DNA of 46,483 bases, from positions 1-46,483 of the forward strand of contig JAHFLT010000009.1 in the NCBI GenBank assembly GCA_023264635.1. The letters are read 5' to 3'. The notes below the pieces were generated by a model that was not told the origin of the DNA, ran no database searches, and was given only the letters and a program-made list of their open reading frames with translations. The stretch's first letter is position 1. Each line of letters starts with the position of its first letter. Both the position numbers and the translations under genes were made by a program. The stretch is from Candidatus Woesearchaeota archaeon. GTDB lineage: Archaea > Nanobdellota > Nanobdellia > Woesearchaeales > JAGVYF01. Shown here piece after piece: positions 8,426 through 16,025 of this stretch.

Positions 8426-9418
8426 TTAGGATATACGTTCGATCACGAATTGCTTGGAAAGTGTCTGTGTATACCCATAATCCACATAAACCTGCAGTGG
8501 TGCCATATATGGCCCTGCTGTTTGCTGCAGGCTCCCTTCACAAAATACCTCTGCCTTGTTGTTCTCAAGCCGCACTACCTCTTTTTTGCATTGTATCTGC
8601 CTGCCTCCAAGCACGGCGGTGACACGGACCTTGTCCCACAAGCTGCCTACATCCTCTGTTCCTGAGCATGCTTCCTTGCTGTGACCAGCCTCAATGACTT
8701 TCCCATTTCCCCTGTTCTGCAACGTGATAATGAAAACGCTTCCCAGCGAGCCATCTGGCAAGTACTTTGATTGCACATCTACTTGTGCCACTGCAATAGG
8801 TGCTCCCTGTGAAGACATGCTTATTTTCTGTGGCTTGCACGCAGTGATGCTCAACAAGTATCCGCGTGGGTCATAATTCACACAGGCACTAGCCTCAGCG
8901 AGTGTCTGGTAATCATAACACAACTGTGCCTGCGCAGTAACCTCTTGCCTCTTTGATGTCGTTATTGTCTTGGCTTGTACCGGGACAATGAGCACGTTGA
9001 TATCCCCGTTTGGGTTTTTCAGGGATTTCCCTTCGATGTCAAAATGCATACTGGTGGATTTTCCATCCAAGGTGACACCAGCTATGTCAACAGACACATA
9101 CTCTTTGGGTGCTCCAAAAGAGAGGATTGCGTTCTTTGCAGTCGCAGCACCATCATTATGCAGTTCTAGTGTCATGACGAATCTGTCATTCTCATACACT
9201 TTGGCAGGAGGCTGCCCATCAAGGAACTTCAAGACAATACCATTTGTTCCCGCACGCAGGTCTTTCATTGTTACTTCTGTAGGGTTTGTGCACCCAAAGA
9301 GCAACAGGATCATCAACAAAATCAATATAACAGTGGTAAATGTAACAGGAGTATGGTGTAAGTTCACAAGGTATGAATATTTCCTGTGTGAATATCTGAT
9401 GATGCTATTCCATCTCAT
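8426..9418 (-). CDS. Lipoprotein of the envelope block (paralogue C)
   Basis: The protein has 330 residues from the ATG at 9418; a further in-frame ATG at 9433 would add five. An unusually long basic lead (about 25 residues, including YSHRKYSYLVNLHH) precedes a strongly hydrophobic run ending LLLFGCTN, a lipobox. The mature region has GTNGIVLKFL, a PP turn, LELHNDG, and later GAPIAVAQVDV with a long strand pair, matching paralogues A and B. Three or four cysteines near the C-terminus may pair. It follows the 747-residue membrane protein by about 70 bases on the same strand and is probably co-expressed with it. Confidence 0.75.
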   Translation of the reverse strand: MRWNSIIRYSHRKYSYLVNLHHTPVTFTTVILILLMILLLFGCTNPTEVTMKDLRAGTNGIVLKFLDGQPPAKVYENDRFVMTLELHNDGAATAKNAILSFGAPKEYVSVDIAGVTLDGKSTSMHFDIEGKSLKNPNGDINVLIVPVQAKTITTSKRQEVTAQAQLCYDYQTLAEASACVNYDPRGYLLSITACKPQKISMSSQGAPIAVAQVDVQSKYLPDGSLGSVFIITLQNRGNGKVIEAGHSKEACSGTEDVGSLWDKVRVTAVLGGRQIQCKKEVVRLENNKAEVFCEGSLQQTAGPYMAPLQVYVDYGYTQTLSKQFVIERIS

Positions 9419-9487
9419 TATATCTCTTCTCATTATTACTCCCTTCCCTCTTCATTATTACCTCGTCTCATTATGCAGTGCCCCTCA

Positions 9488-11731
9488 TTATGCAATACCC
9501 TGCTTGCAACCCCATTTAAAAGGACCATTAAACCAAATACAGCCTATGCCACATACATCTTTATTACACGTTTGTTCTCCTCCATAAAATGAACAAGCTG
9601 GAGTTGTAGAACAATCCCTGCATTGCTCTTCCCCATAATCATAATAACATTTTCCCGGTCGTAACTTGCAGAGATTCTCCTCACAAACACTTGGCTTTAA
9701 CCCAGTGTAATCGCCGCACTTTTTGATTTGTGGGCAGTTTGTTTCCTTAAGGATAGATTCTGTTTCATAAACGCATTTGCCACCCGTTAAAATTCCTGGC
9801 ATTTCATATCTACAGTTGAATCTGCATATGTCGTCATAACACTCCCGTTGAGTATAATCATCGCATCCTTTTACACGGACACCGCAATCAGAAAGCGTGA
9901 TGGGTTTCTTTTCTCTCGGCTTTTTCTCTGTCTCGTCTTTATCCGCTGGTTTCTCGCTTGGCTTTTCAGTTAGTTTCTCAGGTTTTGGCGTTTCGTCATT
10001 ACAGTTCTTCCCATAGGGAGTTTCTGCCATTTTTTTTGTGCACTCTTGAGCGCAAGCACATCCATCAGGGTCACGGCAGAACGTCTTGCAATCACTCAAT
10101 TCTCCTTTTATACCATCTCCTGCTTTTAGTTTCACAGGTACCTCTGTTGTAAAACGGTATTTGTACCGTGCAGTTATCTTGAAGTATGTCTCAACAAGCG
10201 GGAAATTCTCCAGGAGAGCATTTGCTTCGCCATCTTTCACCATTATCCTGCAAGTGAACGTCTTGACAGTGTTTATGACACCTTCACGTTGCTTGATTCT
10301 GTCGCTCAATACCCACTCCCCTCCTTCCTGCTCAAAATACGGCGGGCACACAAGCTCCACCTGCGGTGGCGGGATAATACGCAGTTCAGTGATGTTCTCA
10401 ATCTCTCCTTTCCATCGGTTCTCAATGGTTATGCCGAAACGCGTTGAGCGCTGTTTACCAGTAAGAGAAACAGCCAATGGCAAATCTTGTTCGATACCAA
10501 TACCAACCATCACAGGCCCACCTGTATAAACAGCAACTGGTTTCAGGCCAGGCAGTTTGTAAAATGAGAAAATATCTATATTGCTCCTTCTCATCTCGCG
10601 TTTCCTTTCCTCATTCATGAAATAGGTTTTGAGATATGCTTTTGTCGTAAAGGGAAACTCCGCTGTAACGCTCACACTTTCAGTCTTTGCCAGCAGACGT
10701 TTTGCAATGTCTTCTGTCACTGGGAACTCTGTTGGGGCAATATCACAATCTATGCCCTCACCTCCTCCCTCAATGTCGTAAAGCAGCAACTTCTCAGGCT
10801 TCACAGTTCCCTGTATTTTTTTTCCTTTTACTCCGCAGGACATTGCCACTGTCTGCTGCTCAACGCATTCTTCTCTGCCAGTATATAATCTTCCGCCACT
10901 TCTTCCCCCATTATCCACATCATATTCATTGCAATTTTCCAAATCAAGTGATTGACCTTTTATGGCACCAGACACTCTCACCGGAATGTCCATTGGCTTT
11001 CCCTCCTCACCGAGATAAAAGAACTTTTCTTCTGGCTTGAACTTTTCCATGAAAACGCCAAGCGGTTTTTCTGCATTAGTGTCAACAACACCGATATAGT
11101 AATCTCCTGCAGCAATCTTTATTTGCCGTTCCCACGCGCGCTGAATGTCCTTAGGCAGCTCCTGTATCATCCCCCAGAAATGTATTATTCCATCAGCAGC
11201 GCTTTGGGCTACTTGTCGCACAGGATAAAATCCGTCTATGAGTGAAGGTTGTATGGGAATTCCGCCGATAAGCGAAGAAACATCCACATAGGGGAGAGTA
11301 TTCGCGAAGTGAAAGAAAAATAACGTGAGCCAGAACATGAAGTATATTCCCCCAAGTAGCCGGACATTATGCGTACTCCATTCTGAACGCACGATGAATA
11401 CTACCCAGACAGGGAATGCATAGACAACAAGATCAAATAAAAGTGTCACGCTATTTGGGAGGACATAAAAGAGCATTCCTTTCAGAAACGGCACAAAGAA
11501 CGCCCATGCAGATAATCCAAGGTACCAAAAAACAAGCGGCTTCCTTTGTTCCTCGCTTACATAAGGGGATATCAGCGTCATCATAACAGCGACTGCAAAC
11601 AAGAAGAAATACATCACCCCAAAGAGGAAGGCACTCTCAATACGATTAAACAACAAGAGCGCATCTGTGAAATGGATTGCTGCAGCTGACAACAGAAAAA
11701 AAACTCCGAACAGTTCATGTTCCTCTGCCAT
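9488..11731 (-). CDS. Large multi-pass membrane protein with cysteine-rich extracellular tail
   Basis: The protein has 747 residues. The first about 170 hold five or six hydrophobic helices. Residues about 190-540 form a predicted beta-rich extracytoplasmic region. A Lys/Glu/Pro-rich linker follows near 570-610. The last about 140 residues are a cysteine-rich tail with repeated units of the type C..x..KxCxDY..x..C..xxxC (CGVRVKGCDDY; CPQIKKCGDY), which probably form disulfide-linked modules outside the cell. The start is three bases after the stop of the upstream anchored protein, so the two are one operon. I recognise no named family. The layout (membrane base, sandwich, disulfide-rich tip) suggests an envelope scaffold. 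Confidence 0.75.
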   Translation of the reverse strand: MAEEHELFGVFFLLSAAAIHFTDALLLFNRIESAFLFGVMYFFLFAVAVMMTLISPYVSEEQRKPLVFWYLGLSAWAFFVPFLKGMLFYVLPNSVTLLFDLVVYAFPVWVVFIVRSEWSTHNVRLLGGIYFMFWLTLFFFHFANTLPYVDVSSLIGGIPIQPSLIDGFYPVRQVAQSAADGIIHFWGMIQELPKDIQRAWERQIKIAAGDYYIGVVDTNAEKPLGVFMEKFKPEEKFFYLGEEGKPMDIPVRVSGAIKGQSLDLENCNEYDVDNGGRSGGRLYTGREECVEQQTVAMSCGVKGKKIQGTVKPEKLLLYDIEGGGEGIDCDIAPTEFPVTEDIAKRLLAKTESVSVTAEFPFTTKAYLKTYFMNEERKREMRRSNIDIFSFYKLPGLKPVAVYTGGPVMVGIGIEQDLPLAVSLTGKQRSTRFGITIENRWKGEIENITELRIIPPPQVELVCPPYFEQEGGEWVLSDRIKQREGVINTVKTFTCRIMVKDGEANALLENFPLVETYFKITARYKYRFTTEVPVKLKAGDGIKGELSDCKTFCRDPDGCACAQECTKKMAETPYGKNCNDETPKPEKLTEKPSEKPADKDETEKKPREKKPITLSDCGVRVKGCDDYTQRECYDDICRFNCRYEMPGILTGGKCVYETESILKETNCPQIKKCGDYTGLKPSVCEENLCKLRPGKCYYDYGEEQCRDCSTTPACSFYGGEQTCNKDVCGIGCIWFNGPFKWGCKQGIA

Positions 11732-11734
11732 TGC

Positions 11735-12919
11735 TCAACCCATTGGTTTGAGAATCTCTACATGCAGCTCCTGAATCTCAAAAGATGCTGCTGGGTCAAT
11801 CTCAATTGCATTGTATCCCTTCCGCACAAGTCCTGTTATTTCGGTAGCATATTCTGATGCAGTTGTATCAAGAGCCACCAGTTCGTTGTTCACGAAAAGA
11901 CGCGCCTGTTTTTTTTCACCGCCTACAAAAATCATAGTGAGCATAATCGGCAAAGCATGCGAAGCACCATAGTCATACTGCTCTGGAGAGACGGTAAAGT
12001 ACACATGGTAATTCTGGGGCTCTTTAAGTCCTCCTTCAACAGTAACACCCTCAAATTTATACGTTCCTTTGTCGCTCTTCCACTGAAGAGTATTTGTTCC
12101 AGTTGATGTGAAATCTATCGGTACATCCAAGCGTGTTGGGACACTGCATGCAGGAGCGCCATCAGAAATGACTTTATTATTTAGCGATATTGTTACTTTC
12201 CCCAATGATGTTGGATCACAAAGCACCACATAACTCAATGTCGCCCGTTTAAGCATCTTTTTTTCATCGCTATCCATATAAAACGTGCTTGTTGATGCTG
12301 TTTTTGTCTTATCAATAATATCTCCCCGTACACTTATGTCCCCAAGTATATAGGTATTCGTCTGCCAGAATGGGGAGGGGGATGAGACAGTAAATGCAAG
12401 GATATTATCCTTATGCAGCAATGATTTTTTCAGTGAAATTGGCTCTATATTGCGCGCTGTTACTTCTCTGGAAAAGATTTGTTCCCCGTTCAGTTTGATG
12501 GTAAGTATTCCTTTTCCATTAACGACGAGGAAATTCAGCAGGACATTTTCCACATTATCCGGATCATGCAGTGAAAACTTCAGCTCCTGTGGTGCAGAAC
12601 TAAATACAGAATGACGCACATGTACAGAATCCCATGAATCAAGCATGATAGCTTCAGTCTTAGTAGTAAGTATCACTGATGGCAATGGGTGGTGCGATAC
12701 AACGTCTCCTTTAGGAATGACTCTTCCTGGCTGCGCCAGCAATAGTTCTGTTTTTGGCAAAGCTTTCTCATCGATTTTACCATCTTTTGTCTCTCCAAGC
12801 AATTTACTCCTTTCCTCTGGCGGGAGAAACAAGATATACAGAATCATGAATAAGGCAATTAATGCAACGAGCGCAGCGGCTCCACCTTCTTGTCCTCTTT
12901 TTTTCATGCCAGTTTTCAT
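11735..12919 (-). CDS. Membrane-anchored beta-rich envelope protein
   Basis: The protein has 394 residues from the ATG at 12919. The N-terminus has a short basic stretch, then EGGAAALVALIALFMILYIL as a single membrane helix, followed by FLPPEERSKLLG. From memory, this lead is common among Woesearchaeota-type proteins. The rest is a predicted series of beta-sandwich domains with repeats such as TIKLNGEQIFS, VTISLNNKVIS and ARLFVNNELVA, each a strand-turn-strand with an Asn-rich turn. The start follows a shared divergent TATA-like box (12947-12961) by about 34 bases; an upstream in-frame ATG at 12988 lies before the box. It is the first gene of the envelope block. Function unknown. Confidence 0.75.
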   Translation of the reverse strand: MKTGMKKRGQEGGAAALVALIALFMILYILFLPPEERSKLLGETKDGKIDEKALPKTELLLAQPGRVIPKGDVVSHHPLPSVILTTKTEAIMLDSWDSVHVRHSVFSSAPQELKFSLHDPDNVENVLLNFLVVNGKGILTIKLNGEQIFSREVTARNIEPISLKKSLLHKDNILAFTVSSPSPFWQTNTYILGDISVRGDIIDKTKTASTSTFYMDSDEKKMLKRATLSYVVLCDPTSLGKVTISLNNKVISDGAPACSVPTRLDVPIDFTSTGTNTLQWKSDKGTYKFEGVTVEGGLKEPQNYHVYFTVSPEQYDYGASHALPIMLTMIFVGGEKKQARLFVNNELVALDTTASEYATEITGLVRKGYNAIEIDPAASFEIQELHVEILKPMG

Positions 12920-12946
12920 GCCACAAAGCATACTCCTCGACAATAT

Positions 12947-12961
12947 CTTTATATTTAATAA
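12947..12961. promoter_or_regulatory. Shared divergent TATA-like element (envelope block / pelota)
   Basis: One AT-rich box (ctttatatttaataa) is the only good TATA candidate between two divergent starts. Its centre is 25 bases before the pelota ATG at 12978 and about 34 bases before the ATG at 12919 on the other strand. Read either way it resembles an archaeal TATA box (TTTATATTTAA, or TTAAATATAAA on the minus strand), so one element probably serves both directions. Confidence 0.5.
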
Positions 12962-12977
12962 GCTTTTGCTTTCACCG

Positions 12978-14024
12978 ATGCACATCATTCACAAAGATAT
13001 AAGAAAAGGAATAATAAAAATTCAGCTTGAATCAATAGATGATTTGTGGACACTTCATTTGCTGCTTGAGAGAGGTGACATCATCCGCGGAAAAACGTAC
13101 CGTAAGGTAAAGATTGGTGAGGAGACCACAGAAAAGAGAGCGATGAACGTGGCCATTGCTGTAGAGAAAGTTGAATTTTCAAACAAGACATTACGTGCCC
13201 TCGGTAAAGTAATAGAAGGACCAGATGATGTCTCACGAGGAAGTTACCATTCATTTGTTATAGAAGTAGGTACCATCATCGAGGTAGAAAAAAAGGAGTG
13301 GTTGCAATACCAACGCAAACGATTGGAGGAGGCAGCAGCAGAAAAGAAGAAACCTCTCCTTATCTGCGTGCTTGATCGCGAAGAAGCATACATTGCATTG
13401 AGCAAGCGTTATGGTTATGAGTTATTGGCTACGCTGAAAGGAGATGTCCAGAAAAAGGAAGAAAGGTCACGTTCATCAGGATCTTTCTACGAGGAAATCA
13501 TCAAGGCACTCACGGATTATGCGCAACGCTATGATGCTGATACGATTATTCTTGCAAGCCCGGCATTCTGGAAAGAGGAACTGATGAAAAGGATAAAAGA
13601 TGATATACTCAAAACCAAAATAATAATCGCAACATGCTCATCAGTAAAACAGGATTCAATCCGTGAAGTATTGACGCGTCCTGAAGTGAAGGAAGCCGTC
13701 CAACGTGAAAGAATTGTGTATGAGATGAGATTGGTTGATGAAATACTTTTGGAAATAGCACGCGACGGGAAAGTTGCTTACGGCAAAAAAGAGGTGACTA
13801 AGGCTGTGGCAGCTGGTGCTGTGGAGAAAGTGCTGATTACCGACAAGGTAATCCATGCTGCGCATGAAAAAGAGTCTTTTCACGAGATTGATTTACTTCT
13901 CCGAGATGTTGAGAAAACGAAAGGAGACATCCACATTATCAGCTCAGAACACGAAGCTGGAGCACGCCTCGATGGTCTGGGTGGCATCGCGGCAAAACTA
14001 CGGTACAAACTAGAAAATGCTTAA
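12978..14024 (+). CDS. pelA: Pelota/Dom34 ribosome-rescue factor
   Basis: Pelota recognises stalled ribosomes with an empty A site and, with aEF1A and ABCE1, releases them. The 348 residues match the archaeal length. Layout: an N-terminal Sm-like domain (residues about 1-130) that includes GDIIRGKTYRKV and GSYHSFVIEVGT, a central eRF1-2-type domain (about 131-260), and a C-terminal eRF1-3-type domain with VEKVLITDKVI and a final IHIISSEHEAGARLDGLGGI. The GGQ motif of true release factors is absent, as expected for pelota. The ATG at 12978 sits 25 bases after the shared TATA-like element. The longer open frame starting at 12645 runs through the divergent gene and is not the start. Confidence 0.95.
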   Translation: MHIIHKDIRKGIIKIQLESIDDLWTLHLLLERGDIIRGKTYRKVKIGEETTEKRAMNVAIAVEKVEFSNKTLRALGKVIEGPDDVSRGSYHSFVIEVGTIIEVEKKEWLQYQRKRLEEAAAEKKKPLLICVLDREEAYIALSKRYGYELLATLKGDVQKKEERSRSSGSFYEEIIKALTDYAQRYDADTIILASPAFWKEELMKRIKDDILKTKIIIATCSSVKQDSIREVLTRPEVKEAVQRERIVYEMRLVDEILLEIARDGKVAYGKKEVTKAVAAGAVEKVLITDKVIHAAHEKESFHEIDLLLRDVEKTKGDIHIISSEHEAGARLDGLGGIAAKLRYKLENA

Positions 14025-14116
14025 AATCATGGTGTTTGCTTCTGATAAAATTCACTTCTATTTTTCTCCCCTTCAGCGAGGGACAGAAAAATTACTCCAA
14101 ACATACTCTCGTAAGG

Positions 14117-14232
14117 TTTATATAATGGTTGTTGTTATTAAAACCGTTGTCACTGTTGCCACCGGATAGAGAAACACAGCAACGGCGAAACAAAAATTGT
14201 TCGGAAAAAATTGTTTGGAGGGGGTCTATCGC
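14117..14232 (+). promoter_or_regulatory. Promoter and long leader of the TrmB-type gene
   Basis: A clear TATA-like box (tttatata, 14118-14125) lies over 100 bases before the start codon, predicting a leader of roughly 85 bases. The leader holds a 6-bp inverted repeat (CCGTTG 14144-14149, CAACGG 14180-14185), then a direct repeat of twelve bases with one mismatch (AAAATTGTTCGG 14193-14204, AAAATTGTTTGG 14207-14218), then a strong Shine-Dalgarno run (ggaggggg, 14218-14225). A long structured leader contrasts with the leaderless genes around it and hints at post-transcriptional control or a binding site for the regulator itself. Confidence 0.4.
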
Positions 14233-15051
14233 ATGATTGTCAAAGAAGAATTGCTGAGCAAGTTGCGACGCTATTTCTCTCTTAATCTCTATGAAGTGAA
14301 GATATGGACTGCACTATTGTCCCGGGGAGTAAGCACCGCTGGTGAGTTATCTGATATCGCCAACGTTCCCAGATCAAGAAGTTATGATGTTCTCGAATCT
14401 TTGGAAAAAAAAGGATTTGTTGTCATGAAGCTTGGCAAGCCAATAAAATATCTTGCTATAGCGCCAGGTGAGGTTGTCTCTCGTGTAAAGAAGAACCTAC
14501 AGGTTGATGCAGAGGACAAAATCAAACGCTTAGACAGCATGAAAGGGACAGAACTGCTTAATGAGCTAAACTCACTTCACACTCAGGGGATAGAATTAGT
14601 AGAACCATCTGAGTTGGCTGGCTCGGTGCGCGGCCGGATGAACCTGTATAATCAGCTTGAGCTTTTGATCAGGAATGCTGAGAAGTCAGTTAATATCATG
14701 ACAACCTCTCAGGGGTTCTTGCGTAAAGTCGAGGGACTTAAACCAGTATTTGAAAAGGTAAAAAAGAAAGGTGTCAGAATCCGCATAGCAGCTCCGATAA
14801 CAAAGGAATGCAGAAACGCACTGGAAGAAATGAAGGATTTGGCAGAAGTACGCAATGCGAAGAACATTACAAGCCGTTTCTGTGTCGTAGATGGGAAGGA
14901 GCTTTTGTTTATGGTACTAAATGATGCAGATGTACATCCAACATATGATGTCGGTGTCTGGGTAAAGACACCATTCTTTGCTACTGCTCTTGACAATTTA
15001 TTTAATGCCGCATGGAAAGACATGCCGCTGCCAGAGACTACATTGAAATAA
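14233..15051 (+). CDS. TrmB-family transcriptional regulator
   Basis: The protein has 272 residues from the ATG at 14233, chosen for its GGAGG site eight to ten bases upstream. The N-terminal 75 residues are the TrmB winged-helix domain (LNLYEVKIWTALLSRGVSTA, then IANVPRSRSYDVLESLEKKG and a wing with GKPIKYLA). A short helical linker leads to the C-terminal phospholipase-D-like sensor domain (about 120-270, including SVNIMTTSQGFL and GVRIRIAAPIT). TrmB proteins usually sense sugars or other small molecules and repress or activate transporter and metabolic genes. None of its direct neighbours is a transporter, so its targets cannot be guessed from context. The start of a small lipoprotein gene overlaps its end. 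Confidence 0.88.
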   Translation: MIVKEELLSKLRRYFSLNLYEVKIWTALLSRGVSTAGELSDIANVPRSRSYDVLESLEKKGFVVMKLGKPIKYLAIAPGEVVSRVKKNLQVDAEDKIKRLDSMKGTELLNELNSLHTQGIELVEPSELAGSVRGRMNLYNQLELLIRNAEKSVNIMTTSQGFLRKVEGLKPVFEKVKKKGVRIRIAAPITKECRNALEEMKDLAEVRNAKNITSRFCVVDGKELLFMVLNDADVHPTYDVGVWVKTPFFATALDNLFNAAWKDMPLPETTLK

Positions 15052-15236
15052 TTCGTGTTTCTTCTTTCTTTTTTCTTATCTTGTTTCTCTTTGCAGGTTG
15101 CATTCCCTTCGGGAAGGTAACTGAATATACACAATGTGATCACGTGCTGGAGAACTGCGCAGATATATGCAGAGACACATGCGCGCAAGAAGAGAAGTGC
15201 ATTCCTTGTATGGAGAAATGTTCTACTGATTATTAG
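15012..15236 (+). CDS. Small cysteine-rich lipoprotein
   Basis: The protein has 74 residues. A hydrophobic stretch ends in FLFAGC, a good lipobox (cysteine at residue 30). The mature part of about 45 residues has eight more cysteines (CDHVLENCADICRDTC, then CIPCMEKC), likely disulfide-bonded. The ATG at 15012 lies inside the end of the TrmB-type gene (40-base overlap, different frame), which makes the N-terminus longer and less basic than usual. No ATG, GTG or TTG exists between it and the hydrophobic core, so either this start or a non-standard one is used. Function unknown. Confidence 0.5.
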   Translation: MERHAAARDYIEIIRVSSFFFLILFLFAGCIPFGKVTEYTQCDHVLENCADICRDTCAQEEKCIPCMEKCSTDY

Positions 15237-15285
15237 CAGTGCAAGACTGTAAAACCTTAAATAACACTCCTTTTTCCTCATTTTG

Positions 15286-15954
15286 ATGTCTATTGATACA
15301 TACTTTAGCCTCGGCAAACCCGATGAGAAAAAGGAAATCACTGTAAAGCCAGCTCTATCGGAAATTGTCTTTGAAGAGAAAGCAGTTTATAATGGGAAAG
15401 AGAAAAAACTCTACATGTTTAATGTCAGTCTGCGTAGGTTGAGAGAACGTGGCTACGAGCGCCATCCCAGACCAGCAGAAGCTTTTGATCTCATTTGTAG
15501 AGGGCTGGAGGGGAGACTGCAACCAGAGCAGCAAGCAGTTGTTGACGATATGAGGAATAATTATGGCGAGTGGCTGAGCACGGCAATGATGCGGGAAGGA
15601 AATCTGTTACATTGTTATCTCTATCCGGAGAATCTGGTGTACGATCACAATAAATTGAGTTATGTCGTGCAAGGAGGAAAACTGAAACACGCGGGGGAAG
15701 AGGTGTATTCAATTGGTTCAATGGAAGGATGTGTTTGGATTAAGGATGTAAACAAAATGAATCCGGCTTTGGTTGAGAAGCTCTGGTCTCGTCACTATGC
15801 GATATTGCCAGAAGAGATTAGGCAGAATGCGGGGCTTTTGCTTCCATCAGAGAACGTTTTGCGGCCTATGGGTCTCGGCTTCTACAAAGATGGGTATGAT
15901 GTCTGCGTCAACTTTCTCTACGGGGCGTCTCACGGGGTGGCACAACAGAAATAA
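15286..15954 (+). CDS. Orphan repeated-family protein, copy 3
   Basis: The protein has 222 residues. All family blocks are present: LGKPDEKKEI, VKPALSEIVFE, ERGYERHPRPAEAFDLICR, GLEGRLQPEQQAV, MMREGNLLHCYLYPEN, KLKHAGEEVYSIGS, NPALVEKLWSRHYAILPEE, and the ending SHGVAQQK. The first variable island reads MEGCVWIKDVN. YLYPEN replaces the usual YLDPEN, and a two-residue insertion lies near DHNKLSY. The start is the ATG at 15286, 27 bases after a TATA-like cttaaataa; a TTG just before it is not needed. The sequence after the stop (gtgcacc) repeats that of copy 1. Function unknown. Confidence 0.85.
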   Translation: MSIDTYFSLGKPDEKKEITVKPALSEIVFEEKAVYNGKEKKLYMFNVSLRRLRERGYERHPRPAEAFDLICRGLEGRLQPEQQAVVDDMRNNYGEWLSTAMMREGNLLHCYLYPENLVYDHNKLSYVVQGGKLKHAGEEVYSIGSMEGCVWIKDVNKMNPALVEKLWSRHYAILPEEIRQNAGLLLPSENVLRPMGLGFYKDGYDVCVNFLYGASHGVAQQK

Positions 15955-16025
15955 GTGCACCGAAAACGCAAGACGAAAAAAACCAACAACAAGCTTTAAA
16001 TCCCTTCTCTTGTTTTTGGCATGAA

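Noticed and set aside
9488-11300. Plus-strand frames opposite the 747-residue membrane protein
   Set aside because: Low-complexity antisense translations with no start signals.
12645-12977. Upstream extension of pelota
   Set aside because: It lies antisense within the divergent envelope gene and precedes the TATA-like box; homologues begin MxIxxKD.
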